DNA of 64,000 bases, from positions 1 to 64,000 of the forward strand of contig CAZEQJ010000007.1 in the NCBI GenBank assembly GCA_964514385.1. The letters are read 5' to 3'. The position numbers and the translations under genes were made by a program. Numbering within the stretch: position 1 is the first letter of the stretch; each line of letters begins with the position of its first letter. Below the pieces are notes generated by a model. It was given only the letters and a program-made list of their open reading frames with translations. It ran no database searches and was not told the DNA's origin. This stretch comes from CAZEQJ01 sp964514385 (GTDB lineage Bacteria; Bacteroidota; Bacteroidia; Cytophagales; Cyclobacteriaceae). Shown one piece after another: positions 34,153 through 43,161 of the stretch.

Positions 34153-35433
34153 CTATTTTTTAAGATCAAATCCTATATCCTTGCGATAATAGGAATTATC
34201 AAAGTTAATCTTTTTTATTTCCTGATAATTTTTTTTGAGTGACTCTTCCATATTTTTTCCCATGCCCGTTACGGCAAGTACCCTGCCGCCACTTGTCACA
34301 ACCGTATTCTCGTCCGTAAGCTTTGTTCCTGCATGAATCACCTGTACATCTTCTACCATCTCAAGTCCCGTGATGACATCGCCTTTGTGATAGTTTTCCG
34401 GATACCCTCCTGCAACCATTACGACAGAGCTGCAGTATTCCGGCTTTACATTGATGCCTTTTCCAGCCAGGTTACCCTTTGCAGCAGCATACATCAGCTC
34501 CAGTATGTCGGAATCAATTCGTGGGAAAACAGATTGTGTTTCCGGATCGCCCATACGCACATTGTACTCTATCACAAATGGCTCCCCATTTTTAATCATC
34601 AGGCCTATAAAAATAAAGCCGCGGTAGTGATATCCTTTTTCAGCAATTCCCCGGATCGTAGGAGATACAATGCGCTCTCTGATTTTGTCCATTAAGTCCG
34701 CATCAGCAAAAGGTACAGGACTTACAGACCCCATGCCACCCGTATTCAAACCGGTATCCTGCTCACCGATGCGTTTATAATCTTTAGCCTCAGGTAGCAG
34801 CACATAATCCTTTCCATCCGTAAGGACAAAAACAGACATTTCTATACCTTCAAGGAATTCTTCTATGACTACCTGATTGCCGGCATCTCCAAATTTGGCA
34901 TTATGCAATATATCTTCGATGTGCTGTCGTGCAGCATGGATGTCGTGGTCAATAAGTACACCTTTACCGGCTGCCAGACCATCGGCTTTGATTACATAGG
35001 GTGGTTCAAGTTTACTTAAAAATGAGTGAGCTTCAGCTACCTGAGTGCTGTCGAAAGCGGAATATGCAGCAGTAGGGATTTCGTAAGCCTGCATAAATGC
35101 CTTGGCAAAGGATTTACTGCCTTCCAGCTGTGAAGCTTCCTTGTCCGGCCCGAGAATAGCAACGTGCTTCAGATCACTTGAATTCATAAAAAAGTCGGTA
35201 ATTCCCTCAACCAATGGGGCTTCAGGGCCGACAATGACAAAGGAAATATTATGATCAGTGACAGCCTTACCTATTGCCTCAAAGTCGGTAACATTTATCG
35301 GAAGATTATGCGCATCCAGGGCTGTGCCAGCGTTTCCAGGGGCAACAAATATTTTATCAGCAAGGGGGCTTTCCTGCACTTTTTTGCAAATGGCATGTTC
35401 CCGACCGCCGGAGCCAAGAATAAGAACGTTCAT
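34153..35433 (-). CDS. purD: Phosphoribosylamine-glycine ligase
   Basis: A 426-residue ATP-grasp enzyme: 'MNVLILGSGGREHAICKKV', 'GPEAPLVEGI', 'YVIKADGLAAGKGVLI', 'LNTGGMGSVSP' and 'EYNVRMGDPETQSVFPRI'. It catalyses the second step of purine synthesis. Normal length. 10 bases upstream of the PSP1 gene. Confidence 0.97.
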   Translation of the reverse strand: MNVLILGSGGREHAICKKVQESPLADKIFVAPGNAGTALDAHNLPINVTDFEAIGKAVTDHNISFVIVGPEAPLVEGITDFFMNSSDLKHVAILGPDKEASQLEGSKSFAKAFMQAYEIPTAAYSAFDSTQVAEAHSFLSKLEPPYVIKADGLAAGKGVLIDHDIHAARQHIEDILHNAKFGDAGNQVVIEEFLEGIEMSVFVLTDGKDYVLLPEAKDYKRIGEQDTGLNTGGMGSVSPVPFADADLMDKIRERIVSPTIRGIAEKGYHYRGFIFIGLMIKNGEPFVIEYNVRMGDPETQSVFPRIDSDILELMYAAAKGNLAGKGINVKPEYCSSVVMVAGGYPENYHKGDVITGLEMVEDVQVIHAGTKLTDENTVVTSGGRVLAVTGMGKNMEESLKKNYQEIKKINFDNSYYRKDIGFDLKK

Positions 35434-35445
35434 AAAAGCAGATGT

Positions 35446-37665
35446 TTAATTGGCGTATTCAGAAAGAAACTTGATGCGCACCAATCTGAGGTCATCCTCA
35501 TCATAGTCGTCACCGAATTCATCCAGGAGCTCTTCGGTATCATCAGATTCGCTCTCCATGAGAAAATCGTATATTTCTTCCTGACGATCTTCATCAATGA
35601 TTTCGTCAATGTAGTATGAGATGTCGATTTTTGTTCCGGCATAGCAAATGTGCTCCAGTTCTTCCAGCAAATCGTCGAAGCTCATTTTTTGATTGTCTGC
35701 GATCTCTTCAAGGTCTACCTTCCGGTCGATCTGCTGTATAATGAAAATCTTGGATTTTGACTTTTCACCTGATGATTTAATAAGTACATCAGAGGCTGTG
35801 ATGATGTCGTTTTCCTCGACGTATTTCTTGATGGCTTCAAGGAAAGGTTTCCCGAATTTTTCAGATTTACCCCTGCCCACTCCATTGATCTGTATAAGCT
35901 CGTCTTTTGTTTGTGGATACACTGTGGCCATTTCTTCCAGTGATGGATCCTGAAAAATCACGTAAGGTGGCAAGCCTTTCTGTTTGGCTACCTTTTTTCT
36001 GAGATCTTTAAGAATGGCAAAAAGGGCTTCATCATGACCTGAACCTGATCGGGCATTGACGATATCATCATCTTCATCGCTGCCGTCAGACTCGAATTCA
36101 TTGTCCTTAAAGAGCGTAACCGATTCCGGCTCAGCCAGGAAGTCAATGCCTTTATCGGTAAGCTTTAGCACGCCAATCTGCTCAATATCCTTTTCCAGGT
36201 ATCCTAGTAATGTAGATTGTCTGATTACAGACCGCCAGAAATCATCTGTGTCATCTTTTCCGATACCGAATACCGCAAGCTGGTCATGGTCGTAGCTTTT
36301 TACATATTGGTTGAGATTGCCGGTAAGAATATTGACCAGATGCGAGAGGTCAAACCTGCTTTCGATGGAATTGACCACCTTCAGTGCTTTTGTAATGGCC
36401 TCTTTTCCGTCAAAGCTTTCTCTTGGATATCTATGGTTATCACAGCAGTCATGACCACCGGTTTCTTCATCTGCAATATTTTCACCAAAATAGTGAAGCA
36501 GCTGTTTTCGCCTGCAGACGGCAGATTCCGCAAAGGCAGCTACCTCATTGAGTAGTAACCGGGCGTTTTCCCGTTCGGTAACAGATTTATCCTTATTGAA
36601 TTTTTCGAGCTTCAGGAGGTCTTCATATTTATAAAACATAAGACACTCTGACTGTAACCCATCACGGCCTGCTCGTCCTGTTTCCTGATAATAACCTTCG
36701 AGTGATTTTGGGGCGTCGTAGTGTACAACAAAGCGGACATCAGGTTTGTCAATACCCATGCCGAAGGCTATCGTCGCTACGATCACGTCGATATCTTCAT
36801 TTAGAAAATCATCCTGATTTTTGACACGAACAGCGTTATCGAGGCCGGCATGGTAAGGTGCGGCTTTGATGCCGTTAACCTTCAGGAAGCCTGCTATTTC
36901 TTCTACCTTTTTGCGGCTGAGGCAATAGATTATGCCGGCTTTGCCGGAATGGGATTTGACGAAGCGTATAAGTTCCTTACGAGAATCCTTCCTTTTGGGG
37001 CGTATTTCGTAATACAGATTCTTTCTGTTGAATGAGGATTTGAAAATATCAGCATCCTCCATCGTAAGGTTTTTCTGAATGTCGATCTGTACTTTTGGTG
37101 TTGCTGTAGCAGTGAGCGCGATTACAGGGAGATCTCCGATTGATTTGATTATATGCTTGATTTTTCTGTATTCCGGTCTGAAATCATGACCCCATTCCGA
37201 TATACAGTGTGCTTCGTCAATAGCCACAAAGGAAATATGTGATTTCTTAAGAAACTCAAGGTTGGTTTCTTTATTAAGCGACTCGGGTGCCACGTAAAGC
37301 ATTTTCACCTTGCCTTCCATGGTTTCTTTTTTCACCCGGGTAAGTTCGGCTTTGGTAAGGGTGGAGTTCAGGAATCTGGCATTAATACCAAAGGCATTCA
37401 TCTGATCTACCTGATTTTTCATCAGGGCGATAAGAGGTGAAATGATAATGGCCGTACCTTCCTGAATAATGGCAGGTAGTTGATAGCACATCGACTTTCC
37501 TGCACCTGTCGGCATAATAACAAATGTATTTTTATGCCCTAAAATATTTTTTATTATGTCTTCCTGATTTCCCCGAAATTCATGAAACCCAAATACTTCT
37601 CTTAGCTTCGTCCTTAATAAATCAGCCTCTACTTCAACCATCTTATCTACTTCTTCTTCTCGCAA
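35446..37665 (-). CDS. recQ: ATP-dependent DNA helicase RecQ
   Basis: A 739-residue helicase: Walker A 'MPTGAGKSMCYQLP', DEAH box 'AIDEAHCISEWGHDFRPEY', motif VI 'YYQETGRAGRDGLQSECL', zinc/RQC region ('CRRKQLLHYFG', 'HDCCDNH') and an HRDC domain ('PPYVIFQDPSLEEMATVYPQ'). An acidic C-terminal extension rich in Asp/Glu follows ('DDTEELLDEFGDDYDEDDL'), longer than in E. coli RecQ but usual in Bacteroidota. Acts in recombination and fork repair. The start could also be the ATG nine codons in (MVEVEADL). Confidence 0.96.
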   Translation of the reverse strand: MREEEVDKMVEVEADLLRTKLREVFGFHEFRGNQEDIIKNILGHKNTFVIMPTGAGKSMCYQLPAIIQEGTAIIISPLIALMKNQVDQMNAFGINARFLNSTLTKAELTRVKKETMEGKVKMLYVAPESLNKETNLEFLKKSHISFVAIDEAHCISEWGHDFRPEYRKIKHIIKSIGDLPVIALTATATPKVQIDIQKNLTMEDADIFKSSFNRKNLYYEIRPKRKDSRKELIRFVKSHSGKAGIIYCLSRKKVEEIAGFLKVNGIKAAPYHAGLDNAVRVKNQDDFLNEDIDVIVATIAFGMGIDKPDVRFVVHYDAPKSLEGYYQETGRAGRDGLQSECLMFYKYEDLLKLEKFNKDKSVTERENARLLLNEVAAFAESAVCRRKQLLHYFGENIADEETGGHDCCDNHRYPRESFDGKEAITKALKVVNSIESRFDLSHLVNILTGNLNQYVKSYDHDQLAVFGIGKDDTDDFWRSVIRQSTLLGYLEKDIEQIGVLKLTDKGIDFLAEPESVTLFKDNEFESDGSDEDDDIVNARSGSGHDEALFAILKDLRKKVAKQKGLPPYVIFQDPSLEEMATVYPQTKDELIQINGVGRGKSEKFGKPFLEAIKKYVEENDIITASDVLIKSSGEKSKSKIFIIQQIDRKVDLEEIADNQKMSFDDLLEELEHICYAGTKIDISYYIDEIIDEDRQEEIYDFLMESESDDTEELLDEFGDDYDEDDLRLVRIKFLSEYAN

Positions 37666-37677
37666 CGCTTATATAAC

Positions 37678-37685
37678 TATATTTG
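37678..37685 (+). promoter_or_regulatory. Bacteroidota -7 box (TATATTTG) before kdsD
   Basis: A full match to TAnnTTTG with 7 bases to the ATG at 37693, so the transcript would have almost no leader. No clear -33 TTG is seen in the expected interval. Confidence 0.5.
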
Positions 37686-37692
37686 CACGTAA

Positions 37693-38670
37693 ATGTCTAT
37701 GCTGAAGTTAGGAAAAAATATCAAAAGCACCCTTAAAAATGTATTAATTAATGAGTCCGAAGCACTTTTGAGGGCTGTTGATCGTATAGATGACCGTTTT
37801 GAGGCTGCTATTGAAGCAATTTATGATATGAAAGGGCGCCTTGTGGTGTCAGGAATAGGCAAAAGTGCAATTGTAGCTCAAAAGATCGTCGCTACATTTA
37901 ACTCTACCGGGACTCCGGCTCTTTTTATGCATGCCGCAGATGCCATACACGGCGACCTGGGTATGATACGCCGCGATGACCTGGTCATGCTCATTTCAAA
38001 AAGTGGAGACAGCCCGGAAATAAAAGTGTTAATTCCACTCATAAAAAATCTTGACATTAAACTTATAGCCCTGACCAGCAACGTGTCGTCGTTTTTGGCC
38101 CGACAGGCCGACTACCTGCTCGATGCTACCATTAAAGAGGAGGCGTGCACACATAATCTGGCTCCCACGACCAGTACAACGTTGCACATGGCGATAGGCG
38201 ACGCTCTTGCCGTTACATTACTGGAAGCGAGGGAATTCAGTTCTTCAGATTTTGCGAAATTGCACCCCGGTGGTCATTTGGGTAAACGGCTTTACCTCCG
38301 TGTTGGCGATCTGACCGACCTGCATGAATTGCCTGTGGTAGCCCATGATGCTTCGTTAAAGGAAGTGATAGTAGAAATTTCAGCCAAACGCCTGGGAGCC
38401 ACCTGCGTATTGGACACGGGTAAGCTTACCGGTATTGTTACGGATGGTGACCTGAGGAGAATGTTGGAAAAGAATAGTAATTTCGAACACATCAAGGCAA
38501 GTGATATTATGACACAGGCGCCGAAAACAATCCGAAGAGAGGCATTTGCTGCAGAGGCGCTCAAAGTGATGAAACAATATCAGATAACACAACTGGTAGT
38601 ACTGAATGATAAGGATGAACCTACCGGGATCATCCATATGCATGATTTAATCAGAGAAGGAATTATATAA
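37693..38670 (+). CDS. kdsD: Arabinose-5-phosphate isomerase, KpsF/GutQ family
   Basis: A 325-residue enzyme. The SIS domain ('GRLVVSGIGKSAIVAQKIVA', 'MLISKSGDSPEIKVLIPL', 'LAPTTSTTLHMAIGDALAV', 'FAKLHPGGHLGKRL') is followed by two CBS domains ('GIVTDGDLRRML', 'GIIHMHDLIREGII'). It makes arabinose-5-phosphate for Kdo and lipid A inner core synthesis. A second ATG two codons in (37699) is an alternative start. Four bases separate it from manC; together they supply activated sugars for the envelope. Confidence 0.95.
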   Translation: MSMLKLGKNIKSTLKNVLINESEALLRAVDRIDDRFEAAIEAIYDMKGRLVVSGIGKSAIVAQKIVATFNSTGTPALFMHAADAIHGDLGMIRRDDLVMLISKSGDSPEIKVLIPLIKNLDIKLIALTSNVSSFLARQADYLLDATIKEEACTHNLAPTTSTTLHMAIGDALAVTLLEAREFSSSDFAKLHPGGHLGKRLYLRVGDLTDLHELPVVAHDASLKEVIVEISAKRLGATCVLDTGKLTGIVTDGDLRRMLEKNSNFEHIKASDIMTQAPKTIRREAFAAEALKVMKQYQITQLVVLNDKDEPTGIIHMHDLIREGII

Positions 38671-38674
38671 CATT

Positions 38675-39748
38675 ATGATACAAAATAACTACATCGTCAT
38701 TATGGCCGGAGGCATTGGGAGTCGGTTCTGGCCCTATAGTCGCAACAAAAAGCCAAAGCAGTTCCTTGATGTGCTGAATACCGGAAAGTCGTTGCTTCAA
38801 ATGACAGTTGAGCGATTTGATGGCGTAGCCCCCAGAGAAAATATTTTCATTGTCACCAATGAGTCGTACGGCGAACTGGTACGGGAGCAACTCCCGGATT
38901 TTTCAGAAGATCAGATTCTGTTGGAGACAGAAAGGAGAAACACAGCTCCATGTATAGCGTATGCGGCCTATAAGATTCACAGCAAAAATCCAAAAGCAAA
39001 TATGGTGGTTGCTCCCAGCGACCATATAATTTTCAAGGAAGAAGAATTCAGAAGAATCATTAAAAATGGACTGGAAGAGGCATCCTCAAAAGATATGCTT
39101 CTCACCATTGGCATCACGCCCAATCGACCTGAAACGGGCTATGGCTATATTCATTTTCAGCATAGTGATGATTTTATCAAAAAGGTTAAAACATTCACTG
39201 AAAAGCCTGAGTTAGAGCTGGCGACCAAATTTGTTGAAAGTGGGGAATATGTGTGGAATGCAGGTATCTTTATCTGGTCTACCCAGTCTATTATCAAAGC
39301 TTTGGAAAAATATATGCCGGATCTGGCTGAGATTTTCGGGGAAGGGGCCGGCAAGTTTTATACTTCATCGGAGTCAAAATTTATATCCGGTGCCTATGCA
39401 CAATGCAAAAGCATCTCTATCGACTATGCTGTAATGGAGCGGGCTCATAATGTGTATGTCGCCCTCGGTGATTTCGGATGGTCGGACCTGGGCTCCTGGA
39501 ATTCACTTCATGAGATCAGTAAAAAACAAGAGCAGGATAATGTAATTGATGCCAATGCCCTTCTTTATGACACCAGCACCTGCTACGTTAAAGGCCCGAA
39601 GGATAAACTGATTGTCGTCCAGGGGTTAAAAAACTATCTTATAGCAGATTGTGACAACGTATTGGTCATTTGTCCCAAAGATGCTGAAAAGAAATTCAGG
39701 GAGTTTGTAAGTGACGCTCGGGAAAAGGGCGGGGAGCATTATTTATGA
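38675..39748 (+). CDS. manC: Mannose-1-phosphate guanylyltransferase
   Basis: A 357-residue nucleotidyltransferase with the signature 'GGIGSRFWPYSRNKKPKQFL'. Further family motifs are 'NTAPCIAYAAYKI', 'TFTEKPELELATKFV', 'WNAGIFIWSTQSI' and 'LGDFGWSDLGSWNSL'. It makes GDP-mannose. The isomerase cupin domain of bifunctional ManC proteins is absent, as usual for this shorter form. Its 3' end overlaps the convergent rlmB gene by 10 bases. Confidence 0.94.
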   Translation: MIQNNYIVIMAGGIGSRFWPYSRNKKPKQFLDVLNTGKSLLQMTVERFDGVAPRENIFIVTNESYGELVREQLPDFSEDQILLETERRNTAPCIAYAAYKIHSKNPKANMVVAPSDHIIFKEEEFRRIIKNGLEEASSKDMLLTIGITPNRPETGYGYIHFQHSDDFIKKVKTFTEKPELELATKFVESGEYVWNAGIFIWSTQSIIKALEKYMPDLAEIFGEGAGKFYTSSESKFISGAYAQCKSISIDYAVMERAHNVYVALGDFGWSDLGSWNSLHEISKKQEQDNVIDANALLYDTSTCYVKGPKDKLIVVQGLKNYLIADCDNVLVICPKDAEKKFREFVSDAREKGGEHYL

Positions 39749-40500
39749 CGCTGCCTTACAGCCTCAAATACCAAAACTCCGCAAGCTACTGATACATTCA
39801 GGGAATTTACCTTACCCGTCATGGGTATTTGTATCAGATCATCACAGGCTTTTAGTACCTCATCGGAAAGTCCATACTCCTCTGAGCCGACAACAATCGC
39901 CAGTGGCCTGGACATATCGGTGCTGAAATAGGGGAGTGGAGCCTTCTCAGAAGCACCTACTACTGTAATACCAAATTCCTGCAGGTTTTTAATTGTTTTG
40001 GCCAAATTCTGGATGCGAACTACAGGCAGGTGATTGAGTGCTCCAGCAGACGTTTTTATGGCATCACCATTGATCGGAGCCTGGTTTTTAGATCCAATGA
40101 CCAGTGCATGTGCTCCTGCGCCGTAAGCTGACCTTGCTATAGCGCCTGTGTTTCTGACATCAGTTACCTGATCTAAAAGTACTAAAAGTGGCATTTCGCC
40201 TTTATTGAAGGCCTCTTCAATGATATGATCAAGCGAAGCAAAGGCAATGGGTGATATAAAGGCAACTGCACCCTGATGGTTTTTTCTGGTAAGCCTGTTG
40301 AGCTTTTCTACCGGCACAAATTGCATGGGAATACGATGATTGTTGGCCAACTCCACCAGTTCCTGAATCAGCTCTGATCCAGATTTTCGCTGGATGTAAA
40401 GACGGTCAAACTCTTTCCCTGAGGTGATGGCTTCCATGATAGCCCTCACACCAAATATCAGTTCATTGCCACCCGTGAACTTATCTTTCCTTCTCTCCAT
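39739..40500 (-). CDS. rlmB: 23S rRNA 2'-O-methyltransferase, RlmB/SpoU family
   Basis: A 253-residue enzyme. The N-terminal substrate-binding domain ('NELIFGVRAIMEAITSGKEF') is followed by the SPOUT knot with motifs 'LLDQVTDVRNTGAIARSAYG', 'AIVVGSEEYGLSDEVLKAC' and 'IPMTGKVNSLNVSVACGVLV'. RlmB methylates G2251 of 23S rRNA; other SpoU specificities cannot be fully excluded. It starts 43 bases inside the upstream GWxTD gene. Confidence 0.93.
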   Translation of the reverse strand: MERRKDKFTGGNELIFGVRAIMEAITSGKEFDRLYIQRKSGSELIQELVELANNHRIPMQFVPVEKLNRLTRKNHQGAVAFISPIAFASLDHIIEEAFNKGEMPLLVLLDQVTDVRNTGAIARSAYGAGAHALVIGSKNQAPINGDAIKTSAGALNHLPVVRIQNLAKTIKNLQEFGITVVGASEKAPLPYFSTDMSRPLAIVVGSEEYGLSDEVLKACDDLIQIPMTGKVNSLNVSVACGVLVFEAVRQRHK

Positions 40501-41603
40501 AGGTCTATCATTTCAAACCAGTATCTTTCATAACTGTCTTTGGCTATCAGCTGGTAATAATTCGGAGCCAGGGGTGTCGACACCCGATAAAAGCGGAACC
40601 TGATGGATGGTAACCCATATCTCTCCCTGTATTCCCACTCCATTACTTCATCATTTAACTGAAACACCCTATCTGGCGGACCGAATACACAGTATATCAT
40701 GCCCTGATCTGTCTTCCAGCCTTCCTTAAATGAGCTGAATATCCGGTTGGCCTGTGTTACATTCCGGTAATAGGAGCCAATGGTAGAGCTGGCAATAGCA
40801 AGTGAAGAAATATTATTTACCCAGAATCTGTCGAAGGCCTTTTTAGGCTCTTCACTTAGTGTCATCTTTTTATATTCTTCAGCGCTGGTGAGGTAGATCA
40901 TCGGGCCTATCAGGTGTTCTACTTTTCTGTATTTTGGAAAGCCGCTGTTATCCATGACACGGATAGGCTGTCCCGGAGTCGTCATGTCAACACTGATATA
41001 ATATGTGCCTTCCGGGAAGGAGAAATATCCAAGCGCAGGCAACGTCCATGAGGAATCAACACTTAATGTATTATTGCCTCCCTGTTTGGGGCTTGCCATA
41101 GGAGGACGTGCTACTTCAAAATTTTCCCTGAATTTTCTGATTTCTACAATGTGGCTATTGTCTGCCCTGATATTCAGTTTGTCTCCGTTGAGCATATAAG
41201 GCTTCATGAATACAGAGTCGTCAGAAGATAAGTAGACGCCGGGTTGATAGGGGAAAAAGAGCCGTATCCTTTCACTGGCGCCATTTTTAAGCTGTATCAG
41301 GATTGCCATTTCGCGGATAGAACTATCCAGCACCAGTTGATTGCGTAAACCCTGCACGTTGGTACCTTCAACAGATACAGACTGAACCAGTGAGTCAAAT
41401 TTCGGGTTTATGATGTTGACATTATAATGATAAAAAAATCTATCGTCTTCTATATAATTTACCGACTCGATATAATAATTTTTGTAAAGCGTGAGCTGGG
41501 CCCGGCTAATGTTAAAGGCGAAGGAAAATAGCAGAACAAAAATTAGAATTTTATTCTTTTTAATACCTTTGACGTACAATTCAAATTGAAAGTCATGAAA
41601 CAT
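40458..41603 (-). CDS. GWxTD-domain protein
   Basis: A protein of about 380 residues with a hydrophobic N-terminal signal ('ILIFVLLFSFAFNISRAQ'), so it is exported. The C-terminal domain has the naming motif in 'SFKEGWKTDQGMIYCVFGPP' and 'EYRERYGLPSIRFRF'. Function unknown; the family is common in Bacteroidota. The ATG at 41603 lies inside the divergent 2OG oxygenase gene and gives 13 residues before the Lys-rich signal. A nearer TTG (about 41582) would give a more normal signal peptide, so the start is uncertain. Confidence 0.85.
   Translation of the reverse strand: MFHDFQFELYVKGIKKNKILIFVLLFSFAFNISRAQLTLYKNYYIESVNYIEDDRFFYHYNVNIINPKFDSLVQSVSVEGTNVQGLRNQLVLDSSIREMAILIQLKNGASERIRLFFPYQPGVYLSSDDSVFMKPYMLNGDKLNIRADNSHIVEIRKFRENFEVARPPMASPKQGGNNTLSVDSSWTLPALGYFSFPEGTYYISVDMTTPGQPIRVMDNSGFPKYRKVEHLIGPMIYLTSAEEYKKMTLSEEPKKAFDRFWVNNISSLAIASSTIGSYYRNVTQANRIFSSFKEGWKTDQGMIYCVFGPPDRVFQLNDEVMEWEYRERYGLPSIRFRFYRVSTPLAPNYYQLIAKDSYERYWFEMIDLWREGKISSRVAMN
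41564..41571 (+). promoter_or_regulatory. Bacteroidota -7 box (TACCTTTG) before the 2OG oxygenase gene
   Basis: A full match to TAnnTTTG, 14 bases before ATG 41586 and 23 before ATG 41595. It lies inside the 5' end of the divergent GWxTD gene. No clear -33 TTG is seen at the expected distance. Confidence 0.4.
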
Positions 41604-42386
41604 ATTAATCCTGAATATCTGGATGACGCAAAAATAACGGCATTAAACGAGGAATTTGCATCTGCAAAGCCTTATCCACACATTGTGATGGATAATTTTC
41701 TCCGCGAAGATACAGCTTTAAGCATGTTTGAGCAATTTCCTTCATTTGATAAGTTTGGACGCCATTATAAAGGATTAAACGAAAATAAATCAGAGGGTTC
41801 CCATTTTGATCAGTATGAGCCTATATTTAGTGAAGTAAAGGATGAATTATCATCGGAAGAATTTTCTAAATGGATCGCCAGGGTTACCGGTATTGAGGAG
41901 TCATTCATTACTGATGATAATCTTGGAGCTGGGCTACACCAGGGAGGCAACGGGAGCTTTCTTGATATTCATATCGATTTCAACATCCATCCCAGAAAAA
42001 ACGTGCACCGGCGTCTGAATCTGCTCATTTATCTGAACAAAGATTGGAAGCCGGAATATAACGGCGCTATGGAAATGTGGAATGCCGACATGACCCGGAT
42101 GGAAAAAGATGTTATGTGCTCATTTAACAGAGCGCTGATCTTTGAGACCAGTGAAATCTCCTATCACGGATACACCAAAAAACTCAATCTGCCTGAGGGA
42201 GTGACCAGAAAATCCTTTTTTGCATATTTCTATACAAAAGAACGGGAGGGTGCAGCTAAATACCATGATACGGTTTTCCGTGCGACGCCCGCAGATTCAG
42301 GCTTTAAAAGGATATCTACTTCTGCAAAGGAAAGACTTAAAAACAGTGTTAAATCCTCTCTGAAAAAAATTGGGATCACCATCTGA
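41586..42386 (+). CDS. 2-oxoglutarate/Fe(II)-dependent oxygenase (prolyl-hydroxylase-like)
   Basis: A 266-residue protein with a double-stranded beta-helix: 'GSFLDIHIDFNIHPR' gives the H-x-D iron ligands, 'RRLNLLIYLNKDWKPEYNG' the core strand and 'ETSEISYHGYTKKLNLP' the distal His, with an Arg/Lys after it for 2-oxoglutarate. Related enzymes hydroxylate prolines or sugars. It overlaps the methyltransferase start by one base, and both probably modify the same unknown product. ATG 41595 (three codons in) is an alternative start that clears more of the divergent gene. Confidence 0.83.
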   Translation: MKVMKHINPEYLDDAKITALNEEFASAKPYPHIVMDNFLREDTALSMFEQFPSFDKFGRHYKGLNENKSEGSHFDQYEPIFSEVKDELSSEEFSKWIARVTGIEESFITDDNLGAGLHQGGNGSFLDIHIDFNIHPRKNVHRRLNLLIYLNKDWKPEYNGAMEMWNADMTRMEKDVMCSFNRALIFETSEISYHGYTKKLNLPEGVTRKSFFAYFYTKEREGAAKYHDTVFRATPADSGFKRISTSAKERLKNSVKSSLKKIGITI

Positions 42387-43159
42387 TGGCCAGTACAACT
42401 GAAATCACGTCACAGGAGATTGCGTCGGATAATCCGGTACATCAAAGGCTTCTCAGAGCATATTATTCAGCGCTTGATTATGTAAAGGGTGGCAGCCTGC
42501 TTGAAATAGGATGCGGCGTAGGCCGGGGTATTGAGATATTGAAAGATCATTTTGATTCCTACACCGCGGTGGATAAAAACAAAGTGCTGTTGCAGGAGCT
42601 GGCACGGCAGTATGAAGGCATTCGCTTTGTTCAGGCTGTAGCGCCGGATTTTTCTGCTTTTTCAGATAATACGTTTGACTACGTGGTTTCTTTTCAGGTG
42701 ATTGAGCATATCCGGGATGATCATACATTTCTGGACGAAATCCATCGTATGCTGAAGCCCGGCGGAAAGGCAATCATCACTACACCAAACAAGACAATGT
42801 CACTCACACGCAATCCCTGGCATATCCGGGAATATACTACGCAGGAACTAAAGCATCTTTGTGAGGAGCGGTTTTCCCATGTCACCACCTTAGGCGTAAG
42901 CGGCAACGAAAAGGTCTCTGAATATTTTGAGATGAATCGTAAGAGCGTGGAAAAGATCACAAGGTGGGATATTTTCAACCTTCAATATCATTTACCAGCA
43001 TGGATAATACGGATCCCGTACGAAATTTTAAATCGCATCAACAGAAATAAACTTCAGGACACCGACGATTCGCTTGTTTCCAGCATTCACTATTCCGACT
43101 ACCTCATCTCCGACAAGCCGGAATCAGCTCTTGATCATTTCTTCATTCTGGAGAAATGA
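42386..43159 (+). CDS. Class I SAM-dependent methyltransferase
   Basis: A 257-residue protein. Motif I 'SLLEIGCGVGRGIEIL' binds SAM; 'YTAVDKN' is the acidic motif, 'DNTFDYVVSFQVIEHI' motif II-III, and 'MLKPGGKAIITTPN' the UbiG/COQ5-like region. The C-terminal third differs from UbiG and probably sets the substrate. It is translationally coupled to the oxygenase (TGATG) and ends 2 bases from the convergent DUF2723 gene. Confidence 0.9.
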   Translation: MASTTEITSQEIASDNPVHQRLLRAYYSALDYVKGGSLLEIGCGVGRGIEILKDHFDSYTAVDKNKVLLQELARQYEGIRFVQAVAPDFSAFSDNTFDYVVSFQVIEHIRDDHTFLDEIHRMLKPGGKAIITTPNKTMSLTRNPWHIREYTTQELKHLCEERFSHVTTLGVSGNEKVSEYFEMNRKSVEKITRWDIFNLQYHLPAWIIRIPYEILNRINRNKLQDTDDSLVSSIHYSDYLISDKPESALDHFFILEK

Positions 43160-43161
43160 TA

